Assembly (NCBI GenBank): GCA_009760855.2
Contig: WPIO01000001.1
Span: 3,618,001-3,682,000, forward strand
Reading direction: 5' to 3'
Length of the DNA stretch: 64,000 nt
Source of the DNA: Cristatella mucedo
Taxonomy: Eukaryota; Bryozoa; Phylactolaemata; Cristatellidae
Shown here: positions 44,923 to 55,071 of the stretch, piece by piece
Layout: each line of letters opens with the position of its first letter
How positions within the stretch are numbered: the first letter of the stretch is position 1
Translations under genes and position numbers: made by a program
Notes under the pieces: model-generated
The model's input: only the letters and a program-made list of their open reading frames with translations
Told to the model about the DNA's origin: nothing
Database searches by the model: none

Positions 44923-45800
44923 ATGTCATTTTTAACTCTAAATAAAAGAAAAAAGGAAGGGAAATTTAATCCAGACTCTGATATAAGCCAGATATTCAAG
45001 CCAAGACCGAAAGTAATACCAAAAGGTTTCTTTGATACAGCTAAACCTAATAAAAGTCATCAAGCAGACATTTTGTATATGCCAAATGATTCTGGATACA
45101 AATATGCTTTGAGTGTTATTGATGTTTCTAGCAGATATAAAGACTCGAGATCACTTCAAACAAAGTCTTCTAAAGAAGTAACACAAGCAATAACTGATAT
45201 TTATGCAGAAAGTTAAATGAAATGGCCAGAGAAGATAACAGTAGATCCTTGATCTGAGTTTAAAGGAGAGTTCGTGAAAGAAATGAAGAGACATGAAACA
45301 CAATTATAGAAGCTAGTAGTAAAAAGAAAGTTGCACTTTTTGAAAGAATGAATAGAACTGTAGCAGAAAGAGCATTTATTGCACAATATGAGAAGGAATT
45401 AGAAAACATTAATAATGGAGATTACACTAGAAATAAAGAATGGATTTATAATTTACCAAAGATTATTGATTATCTAAATGATAGCGTTACAAGATCAATT
45501 GGTGAAGAACCTTCAAAGGCAATAAAAAAAGAATCAGTAAAACTGAATATACCAAAAGATCATAGAAAAGTAGGAAAACAGGAAACATTATTAGAACTTG
45601 GAACAACTGTTAGATATTTACTAGAACCAGGTTAAGGATAACATGAAAAAAGAAGAAGAGCTACAGATCCAATCTGGAGTTTGACTAAACATAATATTGT
45701 TAGAATAATGGTATTGAAAAAACAACTTGTTAGATTTTTCGTAAATGATATTAAAAGAAGTTTTGTTAGAAAGGAGTTGCAAGTAATTAAACAGTACTAG
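44923..45800 (+). pseudogene. Retrovirus-like integrase (rve), degraded
   Basis: The DDE core is recognisable: HQADILYMPNDSGYKYALSV (first Asp), then ITVDP followed by a stop where Gly is usual, SEFKGEF (second Asp region), and RTVAERAF (Glu). A linker, an SH3-like part (VRYLLEPG) and a C-terminal tail (DPIWSLTKHNIVRIMVL) follow. At least five stops or frame changes break the gene between 45214 and 45640. The N-terminus before the core is only about 48 residues, without an HHCC zinc finger. Polinton integrases insert the element with 6-bp duplications, which agrees with the observed TCAGCT repeats. Confidence 0.85.
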
Positions 45801-46188
45801 TTTCTCTTTGTGAACGCTCTGCTATAATTTTTTCAAACTCTTCTTTTGTAACTACTTCATCAGATAAAGCATCTGTTATTTTTGAAATAAATTCTGTGTT
45901 AAAATTAGGATTAAATCTTTTTCTTTTATCTATTTCAACTAAAACACCATCAACTGCCATTATCATTGCTGTTAGTGCTGAGAGAGCTGAGGTTACATTA
46001 GCTATACCTGGATGTGTGTGAACATGTGTTGTAGAAACTGTAACTCCTTAAGCTACTATTATATTTACTATTTTAATTATATATCTTACTCTTGTTAGCT
46101 GCGCTAGACACGATCTAAATTTAATTTTATACGTAACCACCTCATCATATCTTTGAAGAACAAATTTTTTCTTAGATCTGCCGTTTTC
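45787..46188 (-). pseudogene. Small unknown protein with hydrophobic segment, one stop
   Basis: The frame on the - strand reads GRSKKKFVLQRYDEVVTYK, a hydrophobic part (RYIIKIVNIIVA), a TAA, then TVSTTHVHTHPGIANVTSAL and a charged C-terminus ending ERSQRETSTV and TAA at 45787. No ATG is visible at the start, so the start is lost or misplaced. It ends tail to tail with the integrase, overlapping by a few bases. No family is recognised. Confidence 0.5.
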
Positions 46189-46194
46189 CTATGA

Positions 46195-46449
46195 TTATTG
46201 AAAGTTTTTCAAACCCATCCTGGATAAAAAAATTTCTTCATAATCTGGTGAATCCATATAATTAACGAAAACAGAACTAACTTCATAAGTGCAGTCATTA
46301 AGATAAGAAACAAATGCTTTAACATCTTCACAAGTCTTTGGTTGTCTTGGATTTAATCCACAAGATTTTTCAGCAGCTGCAACCATTATTCTTTTAAAAT
46401 AATCTTGATAGTTTTCTCCAACTTGTCTGCTAAATTTTTCATTACTCAT
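46195..46449 (-). CDS. Small unknown protein, intact
   Basis: The ORF of 84 residues, MSNEKFSRQVGENYQDYFKR to GLKNFQ, is open, with the ATG behind TATATAAAA. It has three cysteines and predicted helices (KTCEDVKAFVSYLNDCTYE). It is the last gene before the right terminal repeat, divergently oriented to that end. I do not recognise it. Terminal small genes in Polintons are usually element-specific. Confidence 0.55.
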   Translation of the reverse strand: MSNEKFSRQVGENYQDYFKRIMVAAAEKSCGLNPRQPKTCEDVKAFVSYLNDCTYEVSSVFVNYMDSPDYEEIFLSRMGLKNFQ

Positions 46450-46490
46450 TTTTATATAAAATAAAAAATATGTTTAAATTAAAAAATGAT

Positions 46491-46764
46491 TTACTATAAT
46501 ATAATAAAGATTTTGAAAACGTATATCCTAGTCTTACAAGACTTTAACGAGTTCGAGTGTTAACGAGAACGAGTGTGATAATTTGTTTTTTCACTATACG
46601 ATGTTTTTATTTTTGAAACCAGCGCTTTTTTCATTTTACGTTTTTAGTTTTGAAACGAGTTCGAGTGTTAACGAGAACGAGTTGAAAAAGTAAAAATGTT
46701 GTAAAAGGGGAAAGATGTGAGTTGATAAAATAAAAATGTCATATAGGGTAAAAACACATCATCA
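46491..46764 (-). repeat. Right terminal inverted repeat
   Basis: This is the mirror of the left repeat. Differences are single-base changes plus small length changes (for example in the AAAACGTAAAATG segment). Here both copies of the CTCGTTCTCGTTAACACTCG repeat are intact, while the left inner copy has three changes, so the right end looks closer to the original. Confidence 0.9.
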
Positions 46765-46770
46765 TCAGCT
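46765..46770. repeat. Right target-site duplication (TCAGCT)
   Basis: This is the second copy of the 6-bp duplication. One extra A (46764) lies between it and the exact mirror of the left end, so the terminal base of one repeat has probably been gained or lost. Confidence 0.8.
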
Positions 46771-47570
46771 AGTCACGTGTTGTAGCTATCTACCAACGAT
46801 GACAGATCGGAGGGAAGACTGAGCAGCAGAGGTGAAGCAGATATTCTCGCACGGACAGCATCGATGTCAAGGGTCTTGAGCTTTCGCGATTCACAGGTTA
46901 TTTTAGAGGAGGATGTGGGCACATACTGTAGATTGAATGAGATCTGCATGTGGTCAGATAAGCAGGATTTGGTAATAATTGGTGATGACAAAGTGCAGTT
47001 GTATGAGAAAATCTGGTCGAGTGTGTGACCCTTGATGTGGGTAGGGCCATGTACATGAGCCACAAGAGACAATGAGTCAGTCAATGCACGAAATTCGGTG
47101 CGGAAAGCGTCAGATAAGTTATCAAAGTGAATGTTGAAATCACCCATAACGAGGAAGGATCGATTTCTTGCACACAGAATCGAAATGAGATCGGAGAAAT
47201 CTGAGATAAAGGAGGATTTGGTACCTGGTGGGCGATATACTACTGCCACTATCGCGATAGCTTGTTTTCGGGTGAGACCAAGACAATTGATTCAAAAGAC
47301 TGCTTCGAGGGTACCGGAAATGGCTTGAAGTTGAATTTTGAGTGCACAATAATAACAACTCCACCTCCAGTTTTGATCGATCTAGGGGTGTGAAAGAACG
47401 AGAAACCAGATGGAGTAGCGTCTTTAATTGTCGGGCAGTTTATCGATTTCAGCCAAGTTTCAGTTAGGGCGAGCAGGTCGATACCATTTTCAGAAATAAG
47501 GTCGCTTATTACTAGAGGTTTATTGCACGTTAAGCGAGGATTCCAAAGGCAAGCGTTAAGTCTGGCCTAT
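46771..47570 (-). mobile_element. LINE1 copy, 5' part: AP-like endonuclease
   Basis: On the - strand this reads from NPRLTCNKP through LLALTETWL and GGGVVIIVHS, and in the frame 47249-46773 AVVYRPPGTKSSF, the catalytic MGDFNIHFD and SDHMQISF. These are the conserved boxes of the apurinic-type endonuclease of CR1/L2-like LINEs. It ends ...SYNT exactly where the Polinton is inserted; the following linker continues at 24827. The 5' limit is uncertain, between 47530 and 47760. Confidence 0.85.
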
Positions 47571-47904
47571 GGAGTTACAACAAGCCTGATGACCACTAAG
47601 TTAGAGAGATTTACAGTGACGCATGTGGGGGAGCGTGCTGAGCGGTTCGAGACAATGCTAGGAATACCAAACGAGCGGGTACTCAGCTCCGGTTCCAGCC
47701 CAAGGAGGTGCGTCTGAGCTGGCGGTTCCGGACACTGAGGCGGCTACCGGGTGCTTTTCTTTTGTTAATGCATAGTTCATAAATCTTAGCAATAACATTA
47801 ATATCTAGGAATGCATTTGATCTACGATGACGAAGCGATAGCAGCTGCTGACGATCATAACTAACAAGCTAGCCCCGGCGTAGCTAAGGCAGCCGCCGGC
47901 GTGG

Positions 47905-48610
47905 GAGACCCGTTGCGTAATAATTGTGGAAGCGAGTTCCACAGTCTAAGATCTGCTGAGCAAAAGCTTCTGTCGCCAACGGTCTTCAAGCGGAGGAATG
48001 GAACAGCTAATCTGTAGTCCATGCAGGACTTAAGGGCAGGAGGAGGCTGAAATCGGTGCAGCAGTTCAGCTAGCTATGAAGGAGCAAAGCCGTGGCAGGC
48101 CTTGTGGGTCAGCGTAGGACTGCTCTATATCGGTTGATCAACCAGCAGCCATCTAAGCTCTTTGAGCAAACCAGGCACGTGGTCAAACCTCTGGGATTAG
48201 CAAACTAGCCTTGCAGCAGAACCATATTGATCGCCAGCTCAAGCAGGCTAGTTTTTTTGGTAGCCCAGCCAAAAGGGAATTTCGATAATGTAGCCGAGAT
48301 AGAACTAAGAGCTAGTTAAATTCTTTGCAAGCCAATGCCAAAGATAGTTTCTCATCTTAGGGATCGTACGGGATGGTAGCTGTGGACGCTTTCACAATTT
48401 AGGCAGCTGTCAAACATTACATCTAAATTGCGACACATGGTGATGGTCGTGCTACAGCATCACCTATTAGAAGAGCAAAGCCTTCTAGTCCAGCCACGTG
48501 CTTCTGGTGACCAACGAGCGGTAGTTCTGTTTTTATCATCGTTTAGTTTAAGGAAATTTGATGACATCCTGGATTGAGTTTCTGCAAGGCAAGCATTCAG
48601 TTTGTAAACA
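47905..48610 (-). mobile_element. LINE fragments between LINE1 5' part and gene B exon 2
   Basis: 47905-48065 is a LINE2-like C-terminal piece (AATTGTGGAAGCGAGTTCCAC, TGCACCGATTTCAGCC). 48065-48610 resembles the RT-region text of LINE1 (AGCCTTGCAGCAGAACC; TTATCATCGTTTAGTTTAAG), with deletions. No open frame survives. Confidence 0.5.
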
Positions 48611-49615
48611 TATTGAAATACTTCCCTTTCTGCATATGTCAAATGCCTAGAAATAAATCAAGTCCTCAATTGATTATATACAAATGTCGCATTTATTCTT
48701 ACTTAGTAATGTCCATTTTAAACTCCCAATCTTTCACTTACCTATTAGTTTGCTGGCTTGTGCGTTTTGTCCATATGCATAGGTTTGCTTGCTGTACTTG
48801 AACCAGTGTGTATCTGTAAGAGTGTGTGTGTTTGTGTTCATGCGCCCACGTCCACCGTGCTTGTGCAACTGGCTTTAGGTGTATGTCCCTTAACAATTTA
48901 TCTGTACGTGTGTATGTCGACAGCAGCAGTCTTGGTGTACCTCATTTTTATTGGTATGGGCCCCCATTTATGTGTGCTCGTCCTTATGTGAATGTTCCAG
49001 CACTTTCGAGCGCATGTGAGCGTGTGCCGGGCCGCGCTCCTGCGTGTTTGAATATGTGCTGTTTGAACATCTGATTGGACACGGGTTAGGCTATCGCATT
49101 TTTGAGTTGGCTGCACTGGTAGATTTAGTTTTTTTTCTAGCCCGAGATGCTTCAGCAGTTACAGCTTCTCTCAACACGGGTTACCTTAGGGATGCAGATT
49201 CGTCGTGATACAGTCCATGCAGTGTTGCTTTGAAATCTGAGTGTGCCATCGCGTGCTTAGGGCACCGAAGCTGTTTGCTGCCACTACTTCCATATGCTGC
49301 ATAACTATGTGACTCGGCATTAGGAAGTCTAGGCTCCTCTGTGCTGCTATTTGATCAGATCAGTATCATTGTAACTACTCTTTCCAAATTCAGGCCTGTC
49401 TTATGTTGGTGGGCACATGTATATTGTATGTGCCAACAATCTGCTAGATCTTTATGCCCCGGAAAAATGTAAGCTTTCAGGATGCTTGTTTGGTTGCATA
49501 GGAGTGTCGTCATGTTGATTAGTATGGTTCACCATGATTTTCTGCATACGCTGCATGGATACATGAGTTGTTTGCTTTATAGTACACGGTATGGGGCGAT
49601 CACGTACATATTCAG
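48611..49615. other. End of gene B intron 1
   Basis: No gene or clear repeat was recognised; some GT-rich text lies at 48800-49060. Confidence 0.5.
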
Positions 49616-49870
49616 ACCGGTTGACCGGCCAGGTTTATGTTTATGAGCAGTCTTGTTTTGAATTTAATTATGAGTATGTGACCTGGTTGGCCGCTCAAAA
49701 AAAATGTCAAGACCGAGCTGGTCGTCTCGTCACCGTTGCCAATGTAGATCTTCAGTCTTGGATATCAGTCACACGTAATGCATCGAGGCCGAACGAGGAT
49801 GCCGTCTGGATTGGCTTGAACCGAAGAGGAATTGATGAGCCCTTCGTTTGGGATAGCTATAATGACACAG
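49616..49870 (+). CDS. Gene B exon 2: N-terminal half of C-type lectin domain
   Basis: The exon is 255 nt, phase 1 to 1, acceptor ATATTCAG| and donor CAG|GTATGA. It encodes QSCFEFNYEYVTWLAAQKKC, then RLVTVANVDLQSWI and AVWIGLNRRGIDEPFVWDS, the first half of a CTLD. It aligns with gene A exon 2 throughout, including the xVDLQxW stretch that both share. An Asn-Ala-Ser sequon (TRNASRP) suggests N-glycosylation. Confidence 0.85.
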
Positions 49871-49974
49871 GTATGAATGGTGAAGATGCATTACATTACA
49901 TAATGATTTTGTATACCGTAGTGCATCATGGCCCTAGCTATGCATGTCACTGCTTTTTCTTGCCTGCTCCCCCT

Positions 49975-50032
49975 CTCCCTATCTCTATCTCTCTCTCCCT
50001 CTCTCTATCTCTCTCTCTCTCTCTCTCTCGCT
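49975..50032. repeat. CT-rich microsatellite
   Basis: Imperfect (TC)n with CTATCT variants, in gene B intron 2, about 105 bp after the exon 2 donor. Confidence 0.9.
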
Positions 50033-51845
50033 CTCTTAAATCACATGCCTGTTCCTGGTAGAGAGCTTAAGTGTGGGCAGCTTTCCTTGTGCTCCAAGCT
50101 CAAATGGAAGAGATAAAAGTCACATGTAGCCGGCTTTTGCTGCACAGAGATCTTTGTTGCGTATAATTCTGCAAAATTCCTGCTCGTGTGGGCCATTTAT
50201 ATATGGAGGTTGCTAGCCTAAAGTAAAATTGCCTCTCGTTGCTTCGAAGTAATTCTGTAATAATTAACATGCCACTCATTGGTGGCACAAGCGAACAGGC
50301 AAAGCTATCTACTACTAGACTGTAAGGGACTCTCTGATCATTTGAGGTTGGCTGACTTAGAAGTGGCAAGAAAATAAAAATGTACCTCGTCAACGTTTCA
50401 GTCTGCTTCTGTTGCTGCCAATCCGATGAGCTAACGTAATATTACTGATAATAATAGTAATGCCATTTGTATAGCTCCCCCAAAAAAACGTATTCTCTGT
50501 TCAGATGCTGTGCATCTTGCTGCAAGAGAACCAAAAATAACTCATCGTAAATTACAAGCAAGATATTCTGCATTGGCAAGCATGCAAAAACACTTCATGT
50601 TTCATGCTTTGACGAGCATGCAAAGACACACCATAAAGCACTCATGACTGCCGATTAGTAGGTGCTCCTGTTATCAGTATGCACGTAATTATTCATAGGT
50701 AAGTAGACCCTGAATGATAATAGACTAGTTTACTGGATGCTGTACAAAAGCGACAGTAAGCAATCCCTAATTGCCTATTGCAAGTGGTGGTTTGATCTGT
50801 TAATGCTCCTGCTGCTATTCAATAGAGGCTCTTAGATAAGCTAACCTTTACTTTTTTTTATTTTAATATAATATGATCATCGGTAGTAAGTGGCTTACAA
50901 ATTTAGCTATGATTTAGGAGGCTCTCGGAGATTGCCAAAAATAATGATTATTAATAGTACACATTAATCTAAATTCTTGAAACCCATGAACTATACATTT
51001 TTCCAAGTGTTGATGTAGGCTAGAGTGAAAGCAGAAAACATATAAGTGACAGCCTGCTCGGTTGCCTTTCCAATGAACACAGATAGAATGGTTCACTTGG
51101 GCTAAGCAATGCTAATCGCTTTTTAGCTTTGAATAAACGTCATTCAGTTGGGAATTATACTGGTATATTTCTTAAAGTTTCAGGCTTTAGGTGTATATGA
51201 ACTGAACAGGGAAGGGTTTTGGGCTGATTCCAGGCGAAGCTAACCTACCCAAGTGGTAAGTAACCCAGATAGGCTAACCCGAGCAACTAAAGTAGGGACC
51301 TGAAATGAGTGACATTACCTTGTTTTCGATATACTGCTAGATGGATAGCCAGCATAGGTAAACAAACTGACATCAGTCTTACAAGGCTGTGATATCGCCA
51401 CGGTGGATCTAGTGGTGCGATATTTACTTTCTGATATATTGCGACTCTACCCAATGGGCTGGTGACTGATTCTATCAGTATATAGCTATTCGGATTGCTC
51501 ACTGGGCCAGTGGTGTGGCAAATTTTACAGGGTGTTATTAATGCACGTCAGCAAGACTGTTCAATTAATCGACTCATGGTTTCCCTTGTTAAATGATCTC
51601 TGCTACTATTTGAGAGCCGTTGCCCGGTCGCCGTTTTATATCCTGACCAGACGGCTCTTGGCCTATGCATTTATTTTCTGCCCACTTTTGTTTATAGGTG
51701 CATGCAAAATACTGCTGTGCAAGCTAAACTATTTTTGTCCTCTAGTTCTTGTTCATGGTTCCTTATTAGTCTTAGTTAAAGTTTTCACACCTTGACGTGT
51801 AAATCATTGTATCTACTCTTCTAGCTGTGCTGTAACTTGTTACAG

Positions 51846-51998
51846 TGCACAGCAGTGCTTACTTCAATTGGTGGAATCCCAGGAGAGAAAGGCAGGTCTC
51901 CATCGGCTGTGTATACATGCAGAAGTCACAAGCTTGGCGCCGGAAAGTCGCCGAATGCTCAGCCCTTTGGGTTCAGCATGCCTTCATTTGTGAATATC
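51846..51998 (+). CDS. Gene B exon 3: C-terminal half of C-type lectin domain
   Basis: The exon is 153 nt, phase 1 to 1, acceptor ACTTGTTACAG| and donor ATC|GTAAGT. It encodes YFNWWNPRRERQ, IGCVYMQ, VAEC and the terminal HAFICEY, completing the CTLD. YFNW and FICEY match gene A (YFNW, FICVY). The EPN calcium/sugar motif of gene A is replaced by NPR, so this domain probably does not bind sugar in the classical calcium-dependent way. Confidence 0.8.
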
Positions 51999-52078
51999 GT
52001 AAGTCCGGTGGCATTCAGGGAATTTTTCAACTGTATTTGTGTTTCTGTGCCTAGCTCTGTACACTCAGTCTGTTGTAG

Positions 52079-52270
52079 GTGCCTTACTACAGAAGACGAC
52101 AGTAGGTATATTAGTGAGGAATCAGGGTACGCTTGCTACTCTTCCTGGGGATGGCAATAGAATATCGACAATACAACCGGTTACAGTGTCGACGAATCAG
52201 ACTCGTAATGATATCGCCAGCCATGATCTAGCAGGCTCAGATTTGATGTATGCACGAACCAAAAGCTTTG
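52079..52270 (+). CDS. Gene B exon 4: extracellular stalk
   Basis: The exon is 192 nt, phase 1 to 1, acceptor TGTTGTAG| and donor TTTG|GTATGC. It encodes 64 residues rich in Thr, Ser, Gln and Asn (TIQPVTVSTNQTRND), with an NQT glycosylation sequon and no cysteine. Its position and phase match the stalk exon of gene A, though the sequences are not alike. The acceptor is only 80 nt after the exon 3 donor, so intron 3 is very short. Confidence 0.6.
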
Positions 52271-52551
52271 GTATGCAGCAGAGTTCCGCTATTTTGTTCG
52301 GCGGTTAGAAATCAAGATAAATCGATTGTGTCGCTGTCCTATCCACACATGGCGTCTCATTGCTGACTGTTGCCTTTCACCGTTCGGTGCCTACTGCGAT
52401 TACATGGGCAGCCTACCTGTGTCTTGCCCTGTCCATGGTTGAGGTTAGGCCATGCGACTGTGTCTCTGTTATAGTTCATCAGCAGCACTTTCTTCTTGCT
52501 GCTCAGCCTCTGGCATGCTGTGCGAATCTTGCTCATGCATTTTTCTTGCAG

Positions 52552-52666
52552 CAGTGACAGCTGCACAACAGCAGCAGGGTCTGGCGTTACCACTTTCTGT
52601 TGGCATTGGGGTGGCACTTCTGGTGGCTGTCATTATTATCCTCGTTTACACGTTCTGGAGGAAAAG
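52552..52666 (+). CDS. Gene B exon 5: transmembrane helix, GC donor
   Basis: The exon is 115 nt, phase 1 to phase 2, acceptor TTTTCTTGCAG|. It encodes a hydrophobic helix (LALPLSVGIGVALLVAVIII plus LVYTF) followed by WRKR, a type I stop-transfer. The donor reads AAAAG|GCAAGT: a GC instead of GT in an otherwise perfect consensus, which is the known form of a minor GC-AG intron. The phase agrees with gene A exon 5, which supports the assignment. Confidence 0.75.
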
Positions 52667-52794
52667 GCAAGTTATTTTCGTTGCCCCATCTTGTGATCGT
52701 AAAAGACATCCAAAACTTAGCTGCCAAATTGTATGCACCGTCAGTAGGCATCTTGTGTGCAGGAAGAAGACCTGTACAGAGAAAGTGTCAAACG

Positions 52795-52890
52795 TTTAGA
52801 TGGGATTCACAAATATCTAGCCTAGAAAGAGATTAAGTTCTCTGAGGGCGCTTTATCAAGTACATTATTATTATTATTATTGTTATATTA
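52795..52890 (+). mobile_element. LINE1 3' tail, solo
   Basis: AGAAAGAGATTAAGTTCTCT then GAGGGCGCTTTATCAAG and (ATT)n. Similar solo tails occur at 3530-3625 and 6640-6760 (+) and at 6770-6860, 15700-15800, 50450-50530, 61115-61155 and 61465-61530 (-). Confidence 0.65.
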
Positions 52891-52894
52891 CCGA

Positions 52895-53384
52895 TGCAGG
52901 GATCAACTTGGCTATGATAGCTTTATCTAAGCAGGACCAGATTTTTGTTACGTCAAATAGCTAAAACGATAGACAGCCTTGACTTAGTGTGAAACTGATG
53001 GGCTCATCCAGAAAAATTTTCCGGGTCATTTGAAATAAGACACCTGATTTCTTTTCAGAGGCTGGATAGCAGATTTGCTGGCTGGCTTTACCCATCATTA
53101 AGGTAGATCTTTCCAGTTTTTGGTTTTGCTTGCCCAGCCTGTTACGTGTGTTCAATCGTTGTTCAGTTTAAGAATACAGCTACATTCCAGTGAGCATTTA
53201 AGGGAGTTCAGAGGATCCGAGGGGCTGGCAGGCTGGGAGGGATCGAAGCTTAGGTAGAGCTGTGTGCCATCTGCTTGAAGAATGTCAGGCTAGATTGTGC
53301 TTGGTGATTATGCTGGCGAGAGTGAGAGAGAGAGAGAGGGGAAGGAGAGAGAGAGAGAGAGGAGGGAGAGAGAGAGAGAGGGAT

Positions 53385-53459
<75 letters not shown>

Positions 53460-54010
53460 AGAGAGAGAATGTGCTTTGTAAATAGTTGGGTAGCTAGAAT
53501 AGATCACTGGGGTACCCCTCACTTCAAACCGGTACCCTTGGCATTTGATACCCTGGATTGAAATATTCAACAAACATTTGACATAAGTCATTACAGCGCA
53601 GAGTCAATCCCCAAGATTGTAGGCACTCAAAAGGGAATGGTGATCAACGGTATGAAAAGGCTACCCGGAGGGCCAGCAAAATTAATTGAGAGACTCTACC
53701 TAAGTCAGCAGTCCTGAGCAGTGACTCTGTGGAGCAATTAGGTCGTCATCCGGCCTGGAATTTCTTTGAAAGGTTCGTGATATATTGTATGAGTTTAGCT
53801 GGCATCAAAATACTTGTTTAATGTCTCTGGCCTTAATGCATGAGGAGGACTCATAAGTCAGTGTTAACTTCTTAATGAGTGGACTGATAACGGCATATCT
53901 GAAGTATGCAGGAACAAAACATTGGCTTAGGCCATGCTTATTATGTTAGTTATGATAGGCAGCAGTATATCTATGCATCTTAGGAGGACAGTATTTATGG
54001 GGCTTAGAAG
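52895..54010 (-). mobile_element. LINE1 RT-region fragment with internal GA array
   Basis: 53200-53320 and 53465-54000 parallel LINE1 at 23570-24260 (AGGCTGGGAGGGATCGAAGC; TAGATTGTGCTTGGTGATTA; GTGACTCTGTGGAGCAATTA). A GA microsatellite (53322-53468) has expanded at the place where LINE1 reads GAGGGAGAG. Confidence 0.6.
53322..53468. repeat. GA microsatellite
   Basis: (GA)n of about 147 bp with GGGA interruptions at the 5' side, inside a LINE1 fragment. Confidence 0.95.
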
Positions 54011-54178
54011 GCTGCAGCAGTGCATGCTCGGCGAGAGAGAATGAGCCAGTCGATGCCAATTCGGCTTGCTTGCCACCGGTGCTCACATCCAGTGTTAGAA
54101 GTCATTCGGTTTGCTCATAGCCTTTTCTCTCCTCCGGTCTGAATCATATCTGTAGGCTATTTTGAACGTGGCCTTCTG

Positions 54179-54238
54179 TGGAGTCCCGGCCGTAGAGTCC
54201 TGGCCGTAGAGTCCCGGCCGTAGAGTCCCGGCTGTAGG
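54179..54238. repeat. 16-bp tandem repeat, four units
   Basis: Unit GTAGAGTCCCGGCC with two extra bases, GC-rich, four times in a row (GTGGAGTCCCGGCC, GTAGAGTCCTGGCC and variants). Confidence 0.8.
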
Positions 54239-54340
54239 TTGCCACTTCCGAGCTGCAAAGCCACAGCTGGAGTGCTAGAGTGCTGGAGTGCAAGCAGCAA
54301 TCTAGCACATCATACAGGCGACCTCTTTAGCCCACTGTGT

Positions 54341-54880
<540 letters not shown>

Positions 54881-55071
54881 TATCTGTTTCTTTTATAATG
54901 TCTTTGCCTCAATTTCTCTTGTACCATCGCCACATGCCATGCTCTCATGCAGTAGCAGAATGCATGTCAGCAGCTTCAGCTCTGTATTGTTCCACCACCA
55001 CATGCATGAAGAACTATCAGACCCTATCAATCTACGACTTGACACGTGACTTTTCTCTGCTCACGGGTGAG

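Larger units (their letters stand above)
24834..46764. mobile_element. Polinton/Maverick (adintovirus-like) element, degraded
   Basis: This is an AT-rich block of 21,931 bp bounded by terminal inverted repeats (24834-25110 and 46491-46764) and by a 6-bp direct repeat TCAGCT, the target-duplication size known for Polintons. It encodes protein-primed DNA polymerase B, retrovirus-like integrase, A32/FtsK-like packaging ATPase, major capsid and penton-like proteins, which are the hallmark Polinton/adintovirus set. It also has a phospholipase A2, two fibre-like genes and an HNH-AP2 endonuclease. It interrupts a LINE1 copy on the - strand. Most genes carry stops and frameshifts, so it is a dead copy. 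No host repeat was seen inside it. An adenain-type protease was not found. Confidence 0.95.
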
